Shown piece by piece: positions 33,060 to 35,517 of a DNA stretch of 35,517 bases. The DNA lies in contig JBDKGX010000019.1 of the NCBI GenBank assembly GCA_039797965.1, positions 1 to 35,517 of the forward strand. The letters run 5' to 3'. Every line of letters begins with the position of its first letter. The first letter of the stretch is position 1. Under the pieces are notes generated by a model. It was not told the origin of the DNA. It worked only from the letters and a program-made list of their open reading frames with translations, and did not search any database. This DNA comes from Thiofilum sp039797965 (GTDB taxonomy: Bacteria; Pseudomonadota; Gammaproteobacteria; Thiotrichales; Thiotrichaceae). The translations under genes were made by a program, and so were the position numbers.

Positions 33060-33089
33060 ATTATATGAAGCTGGGGGTGCAAGTGTAAA
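33060..33089 (-). promoter_or_regulatory. Sigma70-type promoter of yceD-rpmF
   Basis: On the minus strand TTTACA (33089-33084) and TATAAT (33065-33060) are separated by 18 nt. Expected initiation is near 33053, 3 nt before the yceD ATG. Both boxes are near consensus, which fits strong expression of a ribosomal operon. Confidence 0.75.
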
Positions 33090-33150
33090 GAAAAATCACT
33101 ATGATGTGGAGCTTTTTATCTATTTCTTTAGTGATTTCAAGATAGCGCTT

Positions 33151-33756
33151 ATGACTGCTCAACTACCCTCTCTTGTTCTAGCCTCTACTTCTAAATTTCG
33201 TCAAGAACTACTTTCACGCCTACATATCCCTTTTCAATGTGCCTCGCCTAATATTGACGAAAGTCGTCAAGGGCAAGAACCTGCTTTAGAATTAGTCGCA
33301 CGTTTAGCCTTAGAAAAAGCTCAAGCGGTACAAAACCAATTTCCACATGCCTTAATTATAGGTTCAGATCAAGTAGCCGTTTTAAAAGACCAAATCTTAG
33401 GTAAACCTCACACTCATGATAAAGCAGTCGCTCAATTACAAGCTTCTTCTAATCAACAAGTTGAGTTTCTAACCGGTTTATGTCTTTTAAATAGTTATAC
33501 TGGGGTAGCACAAGTTGATGTCATACACTATGCGGTAAAATTTCGTCCTTTAACCCTCACTATGATCGAAAACTATTTAAAAACAGAACAACCCTATCAA
33601 TGTGCGGGTAGTTTTAAATCAGAAGGTTTGGGTATTTCTTTGTTTGAAAAAATGATTGGCGACGATCCTACTGCCCTTATTGGACTACCTCTTATACGCC
33701 TAGTAGATTTTTTGACTAAAGAGCACGTGCACTTGCCCTTGTCTCCGAACACTTAA
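33151..33756 (+). CDS. yceF: Maf family nucleotide pyrophosphatase, YceF-like
   Basis: Maf proteins hydrolyse modified nucleoside triphosphates; E. coli YceF prefers 7-methyl-GTP. With the ATG at 33151 the protein has 201 residues. LVLASTSKFRQELL (8-21) is the phosphate-binding loop, GSDQVAVL (71-78) holds the catalytic D73, and CAGSFKSEGLGISLFE is the conserved C-terminal segment. The frame extends upstream to 33106, but the extra 15 residues have no family counterpart. The gene is divergent from yceD, as in other gammaproteobacteria. Its stop overlaps that of the convergent small gene. Confidence 0.92.
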   Translation: MTAQLPSLVLASTSKFRQELLSRLHIPFQCASPNIDESRQGQEPALELVARLALEKAQAVQNQFPHALIIGSDQVAVLKDQILGKPHTHDKAVAQLQASSNQQVEFLTGLCLLNSYTGVAQVDVIHYAVKFRPLTLTMIENYLKTEQPYQCAGSFKSEGLGISLFEKMIGDDPTALIGLPLIRLVDFLTKEHVHLPLSPNT

Positions 33757-34103
33757 AACACTCGTGTTTCACTTTTAATTGAAATAGTGACATCTACATC
33801 ATGCTGAGCTTTCAAAGTAAAAGGCTGCTCATACCGAATACCACTAAACAAAAGCTCAGCGATATAATTACCTTGGTGTAAATTCAGCACACCTGCGTGG
33901 CGACTAAAAGCCGTCGTTAAAGAGCGATTACCTTCCTTAACCTCGTAAATTTTCCATGAAACAGGGCGCATTAACGGCGCTCCAGCTGCTGTCACCGCCC
34001 TTAAACTCACAGTACCCGAACCGTCTCCTACCGCCTGAGCGCTAGTACTGATGACACACAACAACACTAATACCCAATGGGCGTAACGATAAAACCCCTT
34101 CAT
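33753..34103 (-). CDS. Small secreted beta-rich protein, unknown
   Basis: From the ATG at 34103 (SD GAGGGA at 6 nt) this is a 116-residue product with a signal peptide (about 1-24, ending AQA) and a domain of short beta strands. The pattern (TVSLRAVTAAGAPL, then VSWKIYEV, then GVLNLHQGNYIAELLFSG) resembles transthyretin- or Ig-like carrier folds seen in secreted bacterial proteins. It has no cysteine in the mature part. The stop overlaps that of maf tail to tail. An upstream in-frame ATG (34124) is less likely. Function unknown. Confidence 0.7.
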   Translation of the reverse strand: MKGFYRYAHWVLVLLCVISTSAQAVGDGSGTVSLRAVTAAGAPLMRPVSWKIYEVKEGNRSLTTAFSRHAGVLNLHQGNYIAELLFSGIRYEQPFTLKAQHDVDVTISIKSETRVF

Positions 34104-34274
34104 GTTTCTTCCCTCAACATTCACAAAAGCTTGAATTGCTTTGTTTTAAAGTATTTATTGGCGTCCTGTGATATGCACGATATTTATACACACTACAGGA
34201 ATTCTAATAGGTTTGCTATGGTTGCACTGTGAGGTGTTTGCTAGCATATAAGGGTTATCAATTGGAATCCCACT

Positions 34275-35141
34275 ATGCTTAGCTATCGTCATGCCTTTCA
34301 TGCCGGAAATCATGCAGATATTTTAAAACACGCCGCCCTAAGCCTTATTTTAACCAACCTTAATCAAAAGGATAAAGCGTACTACTACCTTGACACTCAC
34401 GCAGGTGCAGGCTTATACCGATTAGATTCTGATTGGGCACTTAAGACTCAAGAGGCCGCAACAGGCATTCAAATGCTTTGGCCACAACGCACTCGTTTAC
34501 CACTACTAAAACCTTATTTTGATTGCATCCAACGCCTCAACAGTCAAATAGGTGATAAAGATCTCCCTCTGAACTATCCTGGCTCACCATGGATTGCTCA
34601 AACATTAGTCAGATCGACTGATCATTTGGTTCTAATTGAACTGCATCCAGATGATGAAAAAATACTCAAATCCAACCTAGGAAAGCAATACAAGAATACT
34701 AAGATAGTGGTTCAGGATGGGTTTCAGGAGCTTATTGCAAGAGTACCTCCCCCTCTTAAGCGTGGTGTAGTACTGATTGACCCACCTTACGAGCTGAAGC
34801 AAGATTATCAGTTAGTTACTGATACATTAGCTCAGGCTTATAAACGTTGGGCAACGGGGATCTATGCTGTGTGGTATCCTATCTTAGCGACACAACGCGA
34901 CCATAGCGCTACTATGCTGCGAAAAATAAAACAAGGTACTTATACCAACTTGCTAAAAGTCGAATTAAAAGTACAAGGCGCACAAAGTGAATTCGGTATG
35001 CATGGGTCTGGTATGCTAATCGTCAATGCACCTTGGCAATTAGATACTCAACTCAACACTATCTTACCGATTTTGACAGAAGTACTAGCTCAAGATGATA
35101 AAGCGAGTTGGACGGTGGAATGGCTGAAAGAGCCGAGTTAG
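34275..35141 (+). CDS. rlmJ: 23S rRNA (adenine(2030)-N6)-methyltransferase
   Basis: RlmJ methylates A2030 of 23S rRNA with SAM. The 288-residue protein (E. coli 280) begins with the family hallmark MLSYRHAFHAGNHADILKH (1-19). It has the SAM-binding DTHAGAGLY (40-48) and the catalytic DPPY (169-172). It is divergent from the small secreted gene, with 171 nt between them. A hairpin made of AGTACT copies follows. Confidence 0.96.
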   Translation: MLSYRHAFHAGNHADILKHAALSLILTNLNQKDKAYYYLDTHAGAGLYRLDSDWALKTQEAATGIQMLWPQRTRLPLLKPYFDCIQRLNSQIGDKDLPLNYPGSPWIAQTLVRSTDHLVLIELHPDDEKILKSNLGKQYKNTKIVVQDGFQELIARVPPPLKRGVVLIDPPYELKQDYQLVTDTLAQAYKRWATGIYAVWYPILATQRDHSATMLRKIKQGTYTNLLKVELKVQGAQSEFGMHGSGMLIVNAPWQLDTQLNTILPILTEVLAQDDKASWTVEWLKEPS

Positions 35142-35161
35142 AAAGAAACAAAACCATCTAG

Positions 35162-35186
35162 GGAGTACTTAAGCTACAAGTACTCC
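35162..35186. terminator. Hairpin between rlmJ and aroE built from two AGTACT copies
   Basis: GGAGTACTT and AAGTACTCC form a 9-bp stem with a 7-nt loop, between convergent genes. No T-run follows on either strand, so termination would be weak. The arms are AGTACT repeats, as at 27894-27922. Confidence 0.5.
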
Positions 35187-35213
35187 TAAACCTAGTGATT
35201 AAAAATTTATTAT

Positions 35214-35517
35214 TTATTTAAGCTCTTTACGTAGTTGAGTGAGTACCGATTGGGTATTGGGTAAGACACCACGCCAGAGTTTGAAGGCTTCTGCTGCTTG
35301 TTCGACTAGCATTCCCAAACCATCGTGTACGTATTGGCTGCCTTGAGTACTAGCCCATTGCATAAATAGTGTAGGCTCTGCACCATACATCATGTCGTAA
35401 CAAAAAGTACTGGGCTGAATACAAACGCTAGGGATAGGAGGTAACTCGCCGTGTAGACTGGCAGAAGTACCATTAATAACGATATCAAAAGCGCCCTCAA
35501 GATCATTAAAGCTAGCT
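35214..35517 (-). CDS. aroE: Shikimate dehydrogenase, 3' part only
   Basis: The last 101 codons of a minus-strand gene are present; the 5' part lies beyond the window. The visible sequence contains DIVINGTSASLHGELP, then CYDMMYG, and DGLGMLVEQAAEAFKLWRG, which are typical of the C-terminal NADP-binding half of AroE. This enzyme reduces 3-dehydroshikimate in aromatic amino acid synthesis. The stop is TAA at 35216-35214. Two AGTACT copies are present. Confidence 0.93.
   Translation of the reverse strand, partial: ASFNDLEGAFDIVINGTSASLHGELPPIPSVCIQPSTFCYDMMYGAEPTLFMQWASTQGSQYVHDGLGMLVEQAAEAFKLWRGVLPNTQSVLTQLRKELK

Larger units (their letters stand above)
61..35411. repeat. Highly iterated palindrome AGTACT (HIP-like), about 88 copies
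   Basis: Reading the window by eye gives about 88 copies of the 6-bp palindrome AGTACT, one per about 400 bp. About 9 are expected with equal bases and about 11 at roughly 43% GC. Copies lie in coding and intergenic DNA and in all three codon frames: Val-Leu (GTA CTN), Ser-Thr (AGT ACT) and Glu-Tyr (GAG TAC T). Density is uneven: cmoB has 7, cmoA 6, mfd 9, the 999-residue protein gene 7, rmuC 5 and udg 4, while pssA, minC, minD, minE, rpmF and yceD have none. Examples start at 290, 431, 3310, 3328, 7399, 7423, 8479, 8515, 22538, 22544, 27883, 27896, 27915, 35164 and 35179. Other GTAC-centred palindromes (TGTACA, GGTACC, CGTACG) are rare here. The pattern resembles HIP1 of cyanobacteria, though the sequence differs. 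The hand count may be off by a few. Confidence 0.9.

Noticed and set aside
1..35517. CRISPR array, tRNA or rRNA gene
   Set aside because: No regularly spaced direct repeats of 25-40 bp and no cloverleaf-like or rRNA-like sequence were noticed; the only frequent repeat is the dispersed 6-bp palindrome.

Overview
The window reads as a chromosomal segment of a gammaproteobacterium. The evidence is gene content: cmoA-cmoB, pcnB-folK, minC-minD-minE, yceD-rpmF-plsX-fabH, mfd, rlmJ, an Ivy-type lysozyme inhibitor and a YceF-type Maf protein. Base composition is moderately AT-rich (low 40s % GC by eye). A non-flagellate filamentous sulfur bacterium of the Thiotrichales would fit, but that is a guess. 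No rRNA, tRNA, insertion sequence, prophage or CRISPR array was seen.

Layout. 1-262 is AT-rich and gene-free. 263-9598 is all minus strand: folK-pcnB; rimI-udg-leuA; pssA; a likely small RNA locus (about 6176-6290); a 2-oxoglutarate dioxygenase; and an SDR gene with cmoA-cmoB for wobble-uridine modification. 9599-10025 has no intact gene. Next come a secreted tandem c-type cytochrome (10026-10691) and a 999-residue secreted GEVED/cadherin-like protein (10866-13865). 14135-18050 is one coupled minus-strand operon: gph, rmuC, a MotA/TolQ/ExbB-like channel gene and a MotB/ExbD-like coiled-coil gene. A secreted thioredoxin-fold protein (+) converges on minC-minD-minE (-). 20916-27096 is plus strand: a Sel1-repeat protein, mfd, a UPF0303 protein and an Ivy-like inhibitor. 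Two small unrecognised minus-strand genes follow, then glnS, a CYTH triphosphatase gene, fabH, plsX, rpmF and yceD (all minus). The right end holds maf (+), a small secreted protein (-), rlmJ (+) and the 3' part of aroE (-).

Two observations stand out. First, the palindrome AGTACT occurs about 88 times by hand count, in genes and between them, where roughly 9-11 are expected. This is a HIP1-like highly iterated palindrome, and some copies form the arms or loop of hairpins at gene ends. Second, rmuC, which encodes a PD-(D/E)XK-type nuclease-fold protein, overlaps a two-gene ion-driven motor/channel module. That layout resembles the motor-plus-nuclease logic of Zorya defence, but no Zorya effector is present and the MotB-like partner lacks an OmpA domain.

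Several starts were set from Shine-Dalgarno (SD) placement. pssA and minD appear to use TTG, and the MotA-like gene GTG.
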